Below, piece by piece: positions 11,398-11,499 of a stretch of DNA of 11,499 bases. This DNA is from Microcaldota archaeon (GTDB lineage: Archaea; Micrarchaeota; Micrarchaeia; Micrarchaeales; CABMGC01): NCBI GenBank assembly GCA_028866785.1, contig JAGWHN010000027.1, positions 1 through 11,499 on the forward strand, in the 5' to 3' direction. Position numbers and translations under genes: made by a program. Each line of letters opens with the position of its first letter. Position 1 is the stretch's first letter. Under the pieces are notes generated by a model. That model saw only the letters and a list, made by a program, of their open reading frames with translations. It made no database searches and had not been told where the DNA came from.

Positions 11398-11499
11398 ATG
11401 GCAATGGCCGGGTTTGTTGAAAGAAAAGTTCCAACGAAGTTATCTGAGATAACTAAAGAGTACTATGATAATTTGGTCTACTTTAGAGACTCTCCTGTT
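11398..11499 (+). CDS. 5' end of an unidentified gene, cut by the window edge
   Basis: An open frame of 34 codons runs off the right edge. It begins MAMAGFVERKVPTKLSEITK and continues with an EYYDNLVYFRDSPV segment. The visible part is polar and probably helical, without signal peptide, membrane segment or a motif I recognise. Three starts are possible: GTG at 11389 (at the predicted transcription start), ATG at 11398 and ATG at 11404. It is divergent from the ribosomal operon. The TATA-like box upstream supports a real gene, but the fragment is too short to name. Confidence 0.55.
   Translation, partial: MAMAGFVERKVPTKLSEITKEYYDNLVYFRDSPV

Noticed and set aside
1..11499. CRISPR array, insertion sequence, tRNA, defence or toxin module
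   Set aside because: I saw no spaced direct repeats, terminal inverted repeats with transposase, tRNA T-loop pattern, or matching protein motifs on either strand by eye. A covariance-model scan would be needed to exclude short RNAs fully.

Overview
The window is chromosomal DNA from an archaeon. The evidence is the gene content: archaeal-type Spt5, Trm5, Rpp29, eS4, eL19, eL32, an archaeal UMP kinase and an isoprenyl diphosphate synthase. TATA-like boxes sit about 25 nt upstream of first genes, and Shine-Dalgarno (SD) sites read GTGAT, complementary to the AUCAC of the usual archaeal 16S 3' end. Genes are small and tightly packed, 5S rRNA stands alone, and familiar ribosomal clusters are broken. 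This would fit a streamlined (for example DPANN-like) archaeon, but that placement is inference. No mobile element, CRISPR array, tRNA or toxin/defence module was seen.

Left part (1-2364): trm5 (tRNA m1G37 methyltransferase, minus strand) is divergent from an spt5-rpl11 pair (plus strand) across a 50-nt promoter region. The pair lacks the usual neighbours secE, rpl1, rpl10 and rpl12. Its end overlaps the stop codon of a convergent 99-residue gene with an LRV/HEAT-like repeat.

Middle part (2365-5345): a polyprenyl diphosphate synthase gene (membrane lipid precursors) runs towards a 5S rRNA gene on the minus strand. The 5S gene has its own promoter, which overlaps back-to-back with that of a UMP kinase gene. 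A membrane protein built of three similar two-helix units follows on the minus strand, with a strongly T-rich terminator.

Right part (5402-11252): a 13-gene minus-strand operon encodes Rpp29 and the ribosomal proteins uS17, uL14, uL24, eS4, uL5, uS14, uS8, uL6, eL32, eL19, uL18 and uS5. This is the archaeal spc-type order, but it starts freshly at Rpp29 and stops at uS5, without uL30, uL15 or secY. At six junctions the upstream TGA stop lies inside the GTGAT SD of the next gene, a compact layout suited to translational coupling. Divergent from Rpp29, the 5' end of an unidentified plus-strand gene runs off the window.

Most of the content is translation machinery: ribosomal proteins, 5S rRNA, tRNA modification, RNase P and the transcription-translation factor Spt5. 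The most interesting points are the stop/SD fusion, the autonomous 5S gene with overlapping divergent promoters, the triplicated membrane protein, the MPLP motif of Trm5 and the small repeat protein. I did not find a clearly new multi-gene system.
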